A DNA stretch of 64,000 nt from Phycisphaeraceae bacterium. Its GTDB lineage: Bacteria; Planctomycetota; Phycisphaerae; Phycisphaerales; UBA1924. The stretch lies in NCBI GenBank assembly GCA_019636655.1, contig JAHBXB010000007.1, forward strand, positions 1-64,000, in the 5' to 3' direction. The translations under genes were made by a program, and so were the position numbers. How positions within the stretch are numbered: position 1 is the stretch's first letter; each line of letters begins with the position of its first letter. Shown one piece after another: positions 25,989-33,232 of the stretch. The notes beneath the pieces were generated by a model. The model saw nothing but the letters and a program-made list of their open reading frames with translations. It searched no databases and was not told the DNA's origin.

Positions 25989-26387
25989 TTACTGGGCGTC
26001 GCCGGCGCGATGCTGGCCTGGCCGCAGGCCCTTGAGAGCCATGTCGTAGAGGGTCGCCGCCGTAACGATCAGGATGATCATGTAGAGCGGGACCTTGACC
26101 ATGACCTGCCCGACGCTGAAGTGACTCTCCGGCAGCCAGGCCACGACGCTCGGTGACTTCTTGCCCGGACCGCGGAAGACCCAGGGCTCACTTCTCAACT
26201 GAGGAATCAGCGGTTCGAACGAGTCCCACCAAGCGAAACAGAGTGCTCCGCCGGAGACGCCCAGGCGAAAGCCCGGGGCTCTAGTGGGGCCTATGGCAAT
26301 CGGGGTGAGGAGACTGAAGAGGAGCAGGACGGTGAGGATCGCCACAACCCAGCAGCCGAGAATCGGGGTTCTCCGGTAGGTGTTCAA
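25989..26387 (-). CDS. Small two-helix membrane protein downstream of the anti-sigma gene
   Basis: The product is 132 residues from a TTG start ending 26387 (sequence (L/M)NTYRRTPILGCWVVAILT). Two clear membrane helices occur at residues ~10-32 (GCWVVAILTVLLLFSLLTPI) and ~98-115 (VKVPLYMIILIVTAATLYDM), with a Trp-rich loop between them. The NTYRR(R)PILGxW start is the kind of N-terminus seen in small planctomycete membrane proteins, which supports the unusual TTG. No family can be named. It follows the anti-sigma gene by 50 bp in the same direction, so it may belong to that unit and could be a sensor or accessory. Confidence 0.5.
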   Translation of the reverse strand: MNTYRRTPILGCWVVAILTVLLLFSLLTPIAIGPTRAPGFRLGVSGGALCFAWWDSFEPLIPQLRSEPWVFRGPGKKSPSVVAWLPESHFSVGQVMVKVPLYMIILIVTAATLYDMALKGLRPGQHRAGDAQ

Positions 26388-26437
26388 GGTAGAAGTTCGT
26401 TGGCAGGCGGAACCCGCACTCTCACCGGCCCATCCGA

Positions 26438-27463
26438 TCAGAGTGGCGCGACAGTGTCGGGGCCGTGGAGTTCCTGGCGGGCGAGGTCCTGGGTTTCGGG
26501 GGTCTCGGTGACCAGGAAGTAGACCATCCCTTCGGTGCACCAGGCGAGCACGTGGGGGGAGTCGGTGTCGGCGGGGCCGGCGCGGGTGGACCAGGCGATG
26601 CCCTCGGTGAAGCGCTGGGCGCCGGTTTCCTTCTCGATGAAGAGGCTGAGGCGTTCCTCGGCGCCGTCTTCGGCGCCCTCGACCTTGCGGCCGAAGACGT
26701 AGTGGTACACGCGGCCGTCCTCGACGGGCATGGAGCCGCGGAAGACGAAGCCGAGCCGCTCGATGTCGTCGATGTTGATGTGGCGGCCGAGGTACTTGCG
26801 GAAATCGTCGGAGACCTCGACCGGGTCGGTCCGCTGGAGGCTGCTGATGGCCTTGGGATCGGTGACGTCGAACTTGCGGTGGGCGTTGGCGAGGTACTTG
26901 AGCGGGACGACGCCGTCGTACGCGGCCTCGGCGGGGGGCACGGCGGGCGTCGGGACCGGGACATCGATCGCGATGCGGGGCTTCTCGGGCTCGGGGGCCG
27001 GGGCGCGGGTGAGGAGGATCGTGGCGGAGACGCCGGCGACGGCGAGCACGGCGGCCGCGGCCCACCACCAGTTGGCGGAGAGGCGGCGACGCCGATCTTC
27101 GATTGAGTCGACGGGGTCGGCGCGGGAGATGTGGCCGGCGATCGCGGGCGAATCGGACAGCGGTTGGGTCTGCGCCTCGATCTGCGGCGTGGCGGCGAGG
27201 GCCTCGGAGAGGCGGTTGCGGAACGCGAGTGGGGCGGCCGCGGTGGGGGCGGTCATGACGCGGGCGACGGCGTGGCGGAGGTGGCGATCGAACTCGATGC
27301 GCTGGCGGTCGGCGGGCTCGGCGGCGAGGTGGGCCTCGAGGCGGGCACGCTCGGCGGGGGAGAGTTCGGAGTCCGCCGCGGCGCGGAGGAGGGCGGGGAT
27401 GGAGAGATCGCGATCCGGCTCGACAGAGCCGTTGCACGACGCGTACTCATCGGGAGAACTCAT
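26438..27463 (-). CDS. Anti-sigma factor, single-pass membrane protein
   Basis: The product is 341 residues. The N-terminal ~100 residues are cytoplasmic and helical (LSIPALLRAAADSELSPAER...AHLAAEPADRQRI), matching the anti-sigma domain of the zinc-less class in which (D/E)xELSPxERxxLExHLA precedes the sigma-binding helix. One transmembrane helix follows (WWWAAAAVLAVAGVSATILL, ~130-150). The C-terminal ~190 residues are periplasmic and beta-rich (LKYLANAHRKFDVTDPKAIS, LGFVFRGSMPVEDGRVYHYV). The start ATG overlaps the stop of the sigma gene by four nt (ATGA), so translation is coupled and the stoichiometry fixed. It presumably sequesters the sigma factor until an envelope signal arrives. Confidence 0.8.
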   Translation of the reverse strand: MSSPDEYASCNGSVEPDRDLSIPALLRAAADSELSPAERARLEAHLAAEPADRQRIEFDRHLRHAVARVMTAPTAAAPLAFRNRLSEALAATPQIEAQTQPLSDSPAIAGHISRADPVDSIEDRRRRLSANWWWAAAAVLAVAGVSATILLTRAPAPEPEKPRIAIDVPVPTPAVPPAEAAYDGVVPLKYLANAHRKFDVTDPKAISSLQRTDPVEVSDDFRKYLGRHINIDDIERLGFVFRGSMPVEDGRVYHYVFGRKVEGAEDGAEERLSLFIEKETGAQRFTEGIAWSTRAGPADTDSPHVLAWCTEGMVYFLVTETPETQDLARQELHGPDTVAPL

Positions 27464-28092
27464 GACTGCCTCGACTCCTCGGGGTCGTGAAGGGTGGTGT
27501 TGGATCGAGGCGTGCCCGGCTTGCCCTCGGTGGTGGGGGCGAGGCCGGGGGCATCGGAAAGGGCGTCCGCGACGAGTTTGCGGGCGCGGTGGAGGCGGCT
27601 CATGACGGTGCCGATGGGGACCTCCATGATGTCCGCGATCTCGCGGTACTTGAGGCCCTCGACACCCCAGAGCAGGAGGGCCTCGCGGTACTCGGGCTTG
27701 AGCGCATCGATCGCGGCCTTGATGCGGTCGTCGACCTGCTCCCAGTTGAGGGAGCGCAGATCCCAGGCGGGCGGGGGCTGGTCCGGGCCGGTCTCGCCGC
27801 TGACGTGGTCGTAGAACTCGCCGACGCTGGTGGGGGCGATGCGGGCGCGGCGGAGGTTGGAGTAGAAGGTGTGGTGGACGATGGTGAAGAGCCAGGCGCG
27901 GACGCCCTCGGCCTCGTGGCCGGCGCCGCGGCGGTCTTCGAAACGGTCGGAGGCCCCGCCGCGGAGGGCGCGCAGATAGGCTTCCTGGACGAGGTCCTCG
28001 GCCTGCTCCGGATTGCGCGTAAGGGTCAATGCCATGCGGTACACCGCATCCAACTGGTCCATGGCGAGTCGTTCAAATTCCGCACGCTGCAC
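27460..28092 (-). CDS. ECF-type RNA polymerase sigma factor
   Basis: The product is 210 residues. Region 2 is clear (FERLAMDQLDAVYRMALTLT and RNPEQAEDLVQEAYLRALRG, the core-binding and -10-recognition part), followed by WLFTIVHHTFYSNLRR. Region 4 is ALKPEYREALLLWGVEGLKY and REIADIMEVPIGTVMSRLHR, the -35-binding helix-turn-helix. A ~50-residue linker and an unstructured C-terminal tail of ~25 residues are longer than usual. The start is GTG behind GAGAGGA (nine nt). It is the first gene of an operon with the anti-sigma factor and possibly the small membrane protein. Its regulon cannot be read from this window. Confidence 0.9.
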   Translation of the reverse strand: MQRAEFERLAMDQLDAVYRMALTLTRNPEQAEDLVQEAYLRALRGGASDRFEDRRGAGHEAEGVRAWLFTIVHHTFYSNLRRARIAPTSVGEFYDHVSGETGPDQPPPAWDLRSLNWEQVDDRIKAAIDALKPEYREALLLWGVEGLKYREIADIMEVPIGTVMSRLHRARKLVADALSDAPGLAPTTEGKPGTPRSNTTLHDPEESRQS

Positions 28093-28298
28093 GCGGAGAT
28101 TCCTCTCGCCGAAGGGTCCAACGCGAGGGCGGTTGGCACTATTCCGGCGTCTAAGGGTATATCCCTACTCGAGTTTGTGAGCCGTGCCATGAAACGGGTT
28201 GCATATCTGGGCAACCTGTTGGAGGGGGTCCGAGTAGGGGGCTGTGGGGCGGACGGGTTCCAGACACATGGGTCTGATTCGCGGGTGGAGCCGGTCGG

Positions 28299-28317
28299 AC
28301 GGGTACACCCGTACACT
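28299..28317 (+). promoter_or_regulatory. Palindrome and candidate -10 of metG
   Basis: ACGGGT-AC-ACCCGT (28299-28312) is a perfect six-bp-arm palindrome overlapping TACACT (28312-28317), which ends eight nt before the metG ATG. The overlap of palindrome and -10 could be an operator. No ribosome site is present, consistent with a leaderless transcript. Confidence 0.4.
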
Positions 28318-28325
28318 CCCGGCAC

Positions 28326-30023
28326 ATGCACCCGTACTACATCACCACGCCCATTTACTACGTGAATGACCGCCCGCATATCGGGCATTGCTATACGACG
28401 CTGCTGGCGGACGTGGCGGCCCGGTTTCAGAGGCTGTTGAGGGGGTCTGGGGTGGGCGGCAAAGGGGGTAGTGAAAACGGGGACAGGGGGGAGGGGGGGG
28501 TGTTCCTCCTTACCGGTACGGACGAGCACGCGGAGAAGGTCGTCAGTTCGGCCCACGAGCACGGGGTGACGCCGATCGAATGGGCGGACCGGAACGCGGC
28601 GGCGTTCCGGGCGGCGTTCGAGTTCATGGGGTTCGGGTACGAGGACTTCATCCGGACGACGGAGCGGCGGCACATCGACAAGGTGCTGGAGTACGTGCGG
28701 CGGCTGCAGAAGCACGGGGACATCTACCTGGGGGACTACACGGGGTGGTGGGACGCCTCGCAGGAGGAGTATGTCACGGAGTCGGTGGCGAAGGAGGCGG
28801 GGTACAACTCGCCGGTGACGGGCAAGCCGCTGGTGAAGCGGACGGAGAAGAACTACTTCTTCCGGCTGTCGGCGTACGCGGCGAGGCTGGAGGAGCACAT
28901 CGCGAAGCACCCGGCGTTCATCCAGCCCGAGGCGCGCCGGAACGAGGTGCTGGGGCGCCTGCGCGCCGGGCTGCAGGATGTGCCGGTGTCGCGGGCGGTG
29001 ACGGGGGACGAGGCGAGCCGGTGGGGGATCCTGATGCCGGACGACCCATCGCACCGGATCTATGTGTGGATCGATGCGCTGTTCAACTACCTGTCGGCGG
29101 TGGACACGCCGGGGCGGGAGGGGCTGTGGCCGCCGGCGGTGCACGTGATGGCGAAGGACATCCTGTGGTTCCACGCGGTGATCTGGCCGTGCATGCTGAT
29201 GGCGCTGGGGCGTGAGTTGCCGGGGATGGTGTACGCCCACTCGTACTGGGTGCGGGAGGGGCGGAAGATGTCGAAGACGCTGGGGAACTTCGTCGACCTG
29301 CCGACGCTGCGGGCGTACGCGGAGCGGTACTCGGTGGACGCGGTGCGGTGGTACATGCTGACGCAGGGGCCGCTGGGGATCACGGATGCGGACTTCTCGC
29401 ACGCGAAGTTCGTGGAGGTGTACAACGCGGACCTGGCGAACGGGATCGGGAACTGCACCAGCCGCGTGAGCGCGCTGATCACGAAGTCGTTCGGGGGGAT
29501 TGTGCCGGACCCCGGCGAGTTCCGGGTGCTGGCGGACCACGACTGGCCGACGATCGCGCGGAACGCGGTGCTGGGAGAGTCGGCGGTGTCGAACGACGGG
29601 GTGCCGATGCTGCTGAACCGGTTCGACCTGGCGGGGGCGGTGGCGGAGGGGGTGAACCTGGTGCGGTGCGTGGATGCGTACCTGAGCGAGACGACGCCGT
29701 GGAAACTGGCGAAGGAGGTGGAGAAGGAGAACCGGGAGAACCCGGACCACCTGCAGCGCCTGGCGGCGATCCTGTACCACTGCGCGGAGGCGCTGCGCAT
29801 CGCGAGCATCCTCCTGGCGCCGGCGATGCCGGGGAAGATGGCGGAGTTGTGGACGCGGTGGGGGTGCACGCCCGCGGCGGGGGCGACGCTGGAGGACCTG
29901 GCGGTGTGGCAGGGGGAGCACTCGCTCAAGCCCGGCGAGCGGCTAGAGCAGGGCGGGGGGAGCGGGGCGGCGCCGCTGTTCATGCGGGCGGATGTGAAGG
30001 AGGGGGCGCCGGTGGTGGGGTAG
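28326..30023 (+). CDS. metG: Methionine--tRNA ligase
   Basis: The product is 565 residues. This class-I synthetase charges initiator and elongator tRNA-Met in the cytoplasm. TTPIYYVNDRPHIGHCYTTL holds the HIGH motif, FLLTGTDEH follows, and WVREGRKMSKTLGNFVD holds KMSKT. The catalytic connective peptide lacks the four-Cys zinc knuckle (sequence KRTEKNYFFRLSAYAARLEE), so it is of the zinc-less type. No C-terminal EMAP-like domain is present. Residues ~40-58 are a Gly-rich insertion (RGSGVGGKGGSENGDRGEGG) exactly where relatives have three or four residues, encoded by G-runs. The anticodon-binding domain ends in AEALRIASILLAPAMPGKMA. The stop lies four bp from the convergent zinc-ribbon gene. 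Confidence 0.95.
   Translation: MHPYYITTPIYYVNDRPHIGHCYTTLLADVAARFQRLLRGSGVGGKGGSENGDRGEGGVFLLTGTDEHAEKVVSSAHEHGVTPIEWADRNAAAFRAAFEFMGFGYEDFIRTTERRHIDKVLEYVRRLQKHGDIYLGDYTGWWDASQEEYVTESVAKEAGYNSPVTGKPLVKRTEKNYFFRLSAYAARLEEHIAKHPAFIQPEARRNEVLGRLRAGLQDVPVSRAVTGDEASRWGILMPDDPSHRIYVWIDALFNYLSAVDTPGREGLWPPAVHVMAKDILWFHAVIWPCMLMALGRELPGMVYAHSYWVREGRKMSKTLGNFVDLPTLRAYAERYSVDAVRWYMLTQGPLGITDADFSHAKFVEVYNADLANGIGNCTSRVSALITKSFGGIVPDPGEFRVLADHDWPTIARNAVLGESAVSNDGVPMLLNRFDLAGAVAEGVNLVRCVDAYLSETTPWKLAKEVEKENRENPDHLQRLAAILYHCAEALRIASILLAPAMPGKMAELWTRWGCTPAAGATLEDLAVWQGEHSLKPGERLEQGGGSGAAPLFMRADVKEGAPVVG
28441..28500. repeat. G-run tract inside metG
   Basis: Sixty bases contain seven or more runs of four to eight guanines on the coding strand, enough for several stacked quadruplexes, and encode a Gly/Ser/Asn insertion. 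The tract is out of character with the flanking conserved codons. Confidence 0.7.
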
Positions 30024-30027
30024 GGGG

Positions 30028-31668
30028 CTACTCGTTGGGCCGGCTCTGCAGGAGTTCGAGGAGTTCGGCGCGGCCGGGGTGGTCGGGGGGGAGGGATTCG
30101 GCGGTGCTCTGGAGGAAGCCGCGCGAGGGGACGGTGCCCTTGGCCGCGCGGTCCAGGAATATCTGGCGCGAGGTCGGGTCGCTCAGGCACTCCATCAGCA
30201 GGCGGCGCTTCCATGGGGCGGGGATGGAATCTGCCGCGAAGATAAACAGGAGCCAGGACTGCCAGGCGCCGTCATCGAATCTAGAGAGCGCCTCGGCGGC
30301 GGCGGTGGCGACGTCGTTGCAGAAGATGATGCGACACCGGTCTTCGATGCCCGGCATCTTCGTATCTGTCGCCACTCGCGTGAGAGTGACTAGGGCCGCG
30401 CTGGCTTGCAACTTCGATGAGCGGAGTTCGCGGCACAGAGCGGGAATCAGACTCGGGTGTGTGCGGTCGAGAACAACCAGGGTCGAAAGCCCGGACGATA
30501 CCACGTAGGACCCGTCGTCAACCGTGTCGATTGCTTGGAGTACGGCACCGATGCTCTCGGGGGTTGGGGCGAACACGCGGAGAGCCCTGATCGCCGTAGC
30601 ACGATTCTTGGTGTCGCTTCGTGCGAGCGAGACGAGTTCATCGGGCGGTGGGAAGTCGGGGGGTGGAGACGTGATACTCATCATGGTCAACGCGTGCAAC
30701 TGGACGCTTGGGTCTGCGTCGCGGAGCAACGGCGTCAGGGTGCTGATGACATCGGCGGGTGATGTTGAGAACACGGCGACCACGGATGCGGCGCTAGCCC
30801 GTAACGCGGGGCTTGAGGCCGTGAGCAGTTGCTTCGCGGCGGGGAGAATGTCGGGCGCTTCTCTCCTCAGTTCGCATGCGAGGTCGAGGCAGAGCTCGCA
30901 ATACGGAATGTCCAGGGTTTCGGCCGTGAGCCCCGCTCGACACCGGTTGATGAGGAGGCGCCGCTGCCACCCCCAGAGGTGGTCCTGTTCCTTGCCCACC
31001 CGCATTCTCAGTTCGCGCATGGCGTCCGATTTCGAATTGAGCCACGGCATCGCGGCGATGAGGATGGTCGTGGGCGCGAACTCGGTCCACTTGCGGCCGC
31101 GGGCCTGCGGGTAGAACGCCGATGAGAACGCGGCGATCAGGAGAACCGCGGCGGCGAGCGTCCACCACTTGCGCCGACGCGTGCGGAACAGGGCTGCCTC
31201 GGCCTTGGCTGCTTTGCCGCACTCGGGGCAGGTCAGGCCGGGGGTGCCGGTCATGTCGTACCAGCAGTTGGGGCAGCGGTGGCGGCCGCGGGAGCGATCG
31301 GCGAAGAGGGCCCACCAGCCGAGGCGGATCGCCAACGCGAGGAGGACGCCGGCGATCGACCAGAGGCCGATTTCGACCAGTGTGGCGTGGTTGGTGGGGC
31401 GGTGCCGCTCGTTAGCGAACAGCAGGACGCCGTTCACCGCGCCAACCGATGCGACCATGAGTGCGTTGAACGCGGTGCTGCGGAACCATGCACGGGAGCG
31501 ATCAGTCTTTGCGTAGCGATTGCGGGCGATCAGGGCCGTGGTGCATCCGATCGCGCCTATGGCGGCGATGCACGCCCAGAGGGGCCAGGTTGTAAGAAGA
31601 TCGAGTTCGATCAGGAAGTGTACAGGTGGCGGCGGGATCGGCGGCAGCCGGCGGGGAACTGGTACCAT
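30028..31668 (-). CDS. Membrane protein with zinc ribbon and HEAT-like repeats
   Basis: The product is 546 residues. The N-terminal part has membrane helices near residues 25-48 (PLWACIAAIGAIGCTTALIA), 66-85 and 98-118, then a zinc ribbon HRCPNCWYDMTGTPGLTCPE (residues ~130-151, four Cys), a fourth helix (~168-185), and a long alpha-helical C-terminal region with HEAT-like units (LPAAKQLLTASSPALRASAA, SVQLHALTMMSI, SLARSDTKNRATAIRALRVF, LSRFDDGAWQSWLLFIF). Such repeats bind other proteins. The arrangement CPNCWYDMTG...CPECGK is a planctomycete hallmark of unknown function. The ATG ends only six bp from the divergent gatB ATG. Confidence 0.65.
   Translation of the reverse strand: MVPVPRRLPPIPPPPVHFLIELDLLTTWPLWACIAAIGAIGCTTALIARNRYAKTDRSRAWFRSTAFNALMVASVGAVNGVLLFANERHRPTNHATLVEIGLWSIAGVLLALAIRLGWWALFADRSRGRHRCPNCWYDMTGTPGLTCPECGKAAKAEAALFRTRRRKWWTLAAAVLLIAAFSSAFYPQARGRKWTEFAPTTILIAAMPWLNSKSDAMRELRMRVGKEQDHLWGWQRRLLINRCRAGLTAETLDIPYCELCLDLACELRREAPDILPAAKQLLTASSPALRASAASVVAVFSTSPADVISTLTPLLRDADPSVQLHALTMMSITSPPPDFPPPDELVSLARSDTKNRATAIRALRVFAPTPESIGAVLQAIDTVDDGSYVVSSGLSTLVVLDRTHPSLIPALCRELRSSKLQASAALVTLTRVATDTKMPGIEDRCRIIFCNDVATAAAEALSRFDDGAWQSWLLFIFAADSIPAPWKRRLLMECLSDPTSRQIFLDRAAKGTVPSRGFLQSTAESLPPDHPGRAELLELLQSRPNE
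31663..31668 (+). promoter_or_regulatory. Candidate -10 element (TACCAT) of gatB
   Basis: TACCAT ends six nt before the gatB ATG and overlaps the start codon of the divergent gene on the other strand. It is the weakest of the hexamers listed, supported mainly by the identical ispE case. Confidence 0.3.
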
Positions 31669-31674
31669 CCGGGC

Positions 31675-33225
31675 ATGGCAGGGATCGTGTCGAGCAGGCT
31701 GAAGGTCGGCCTTGAGGTGCACGTCGAACTGGCGACGCGGACGAAGATGTTCTCGCGGGTGGCCAGCGTGGCGCACGCCTCGAACTACGAGGCGGGGCCG
31801 AACTCGCTGGTGGATCCGCTGACGCTGGCGCTGCCGGGGTCGCTGCCGGTGCTGAACATCGCGGCGATCGAGATGGCGATGATGGTGGGGCTGGCCCTGG
31901 GTTGCCGCGTGAACTCGCCGACGAGGTGGGACCGCAAGTCGTACTTCTACCCGGACATGCCGAAGAACTACCAGATCTCGCAGTACGACCGGCCGCTGTG
32001 CGAGGATGGGCGCGTGGAGTGGGGCGATGGCGATGGGTCGGCGGGAGGAAGTGGGCCTGGGGGAGCGGGGGGGGTGGGGATCATCCGGGCGCACCTGGAG
32101 GAGGATGCGGGGAAGTTGCTGCACGAGGCGCCCGGGGGCGGGGCGATCGACTTCTCGATCGTGGACCTGAACCGCGCGGGGACGCCGCTGCTGGAGATCG
32201 TGACCGCGCCGGACTTCACGACGGCGGAGCAGGTGGTGTCGTTCGCGCAGCAGCTGCGGGGGCTGTGCCGGTTCCTGGGGGTGACCGAGGGGGTGATGCA
32301 GCGCGGGCACATGCGATTCGAGCCGAACATCAACTGCGTCCTGACGCTCGACGACGGGTGGGAGGCAGCGACGCCGGTGGTGGAGATCAAGAACCTCAAC
32401 TCGTTCAAGTCGCTCAAGGGGGCGATCGAGTACGAGCAGCGGGAGCAGCCGCGGCGGTTCCTGGAGGATGGAAAGGTGATGGGCCCGGGGGCGAAGACGA
32501 CGCGGGGGTGGGACGACACGCGATTGGTGACGTTCGTGCAGCGCGAGAAGGAGGATGCGCACGACTACCGGTACTTCCCGGACCCGGACCTGCTGCCGCT
32601 GGTGGTGGATGCGGCGTGGGTGGAGCGGGTGCGGGCGCGGCTGGGGGAGTTGCCGCGGGACAAGGGGGCGCGGTACCAGCGGGAGTTCGGGCTGTCGGCG
32701 GGGGAGGCGGCGTCGATCACGGACGAGCGGACGGTGTGCGAGTTCTACGAGGCGGTGGTGGCGGGGGCGGAGCGTCGCGGGGTGGAGCGGGCGCGGGCCG
32801 GTCGGGCGGCGGCGAACTTCGTGCTGCAATCGGGGCTGAAGCGAGCCAACGAGCGCGGGGTGCTGGTGTCGGACCTGGGCGCGAGCGCGGAGCAGGTGGC
32901 CGGGGTGGTGGCGCTGCGAGAGGCGGGGAGCGTGAGCGCGAACGCGGCGGACGAACTCTTCGGGCTGCTGTGCACGCCGGAGGGGGCGGGGCGGAGCGCC
33001 GAGGAGGTGGCGGCGGAGCGTGGGATGCTGATCGTGCGAGATGACGCGGCGATGGCGCGGTGGATCGAGCGGGCGATCGCGGAGCAGCCGCAGGCCGCCG
33101 CGGATGTCCGGGCGGGGAAGGTGCAGGCGATCGGGCGGCTGGTGGGGGCGGTGATGAAGCAGGCGGGGAGCGCGGCGGACGCGAAGACGGTGCGGGAGGC
33201 GCTGCTGGCGAAGTTGTCGGGGTGA
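31675..33225 (+). CDS. gatB: Aspartyl/glutamyl-tRNA(Asn/Gln) amidotransferase subunit B
   Basis: The product is 516 residues. GatB is the kinase and tRNA-binding subunit of GatCAB, which amidates Glu-tRNA-Gln or Asp-tRNA-Asn. The family opening is preserved (LKVGLEVHVELATRTKMFSR), then WDRKSYFYPDMPKNYQISQY, RAHLEEDAGKLLHE, FSIVDLNRAGTPLLEIVT, FEPNINCVL, VEIKNLNSFKSLKGAIEYE and DYRYFPDPDLLPL, with the YqeY-like tail at the C-terminus. Residues ~117-135 are a Gly-rich insertion (WGDGDGSAGGSGPGGAGGVG) in the loop before the HLEEDAGK motif. gatA and gatC are not in this window. The stop is seven bp from the convergent kinase gene. Confidence 0.95.
   Translation: MAGIVSSRLKVGLEVHVELATRTKMFSRVASVAHASNYEAGPNSLVDPLTLALPGSLPVLNIAAIEMAMMVGLALGCRVNSPTRWDRKSYFYPDMPKNYQISQYDRPLCEDGRVEWGDGDGSAGGSGPGGAGGVGIIRAHLEEDAGKLLHEAPGGGAIDFSIVDLNRAGTPLLEIVTAPDFTTAEQVVSFAQQLRGLCRFLGVTEGVMQRGHMRFEPNINCVLTLDDGWEAATPVVEIKNLNSFKSLKGAIEYEQREQPRRFLEDGKVMGPGAKTTRGWDDTRLVTFVQREKEDAHDYRYFPDPDLLPLVVDAAWVERVRARLGELPRDKGARYQREFGLSAGEAASITDERTVCEFYEAVVAGAERRGVERARAGRAAANFVLQSGLKRANERGVLVSDLGASAEQVAGVVALREAGSVSANAADELFGLLCTPEGAGRSAEEVAAERGMLIVRDDAAMARWIERAIAEQPQAAADVRAGKVQAIGRLVGAVMKQAGSAADAKTVREALLAKLSG
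32023..32079. repeat. G-run tract inside gatB
   Basis: Fifty-seven bases with at least five runs of three to eight guanines on the coding strand encode the Gly/Ser/Asp insertion of GatB. It is similar in character to the metG tract 3.5 kb away. Confidence 0.6.
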
Positions 33226-33232
33226 GGCGAGG

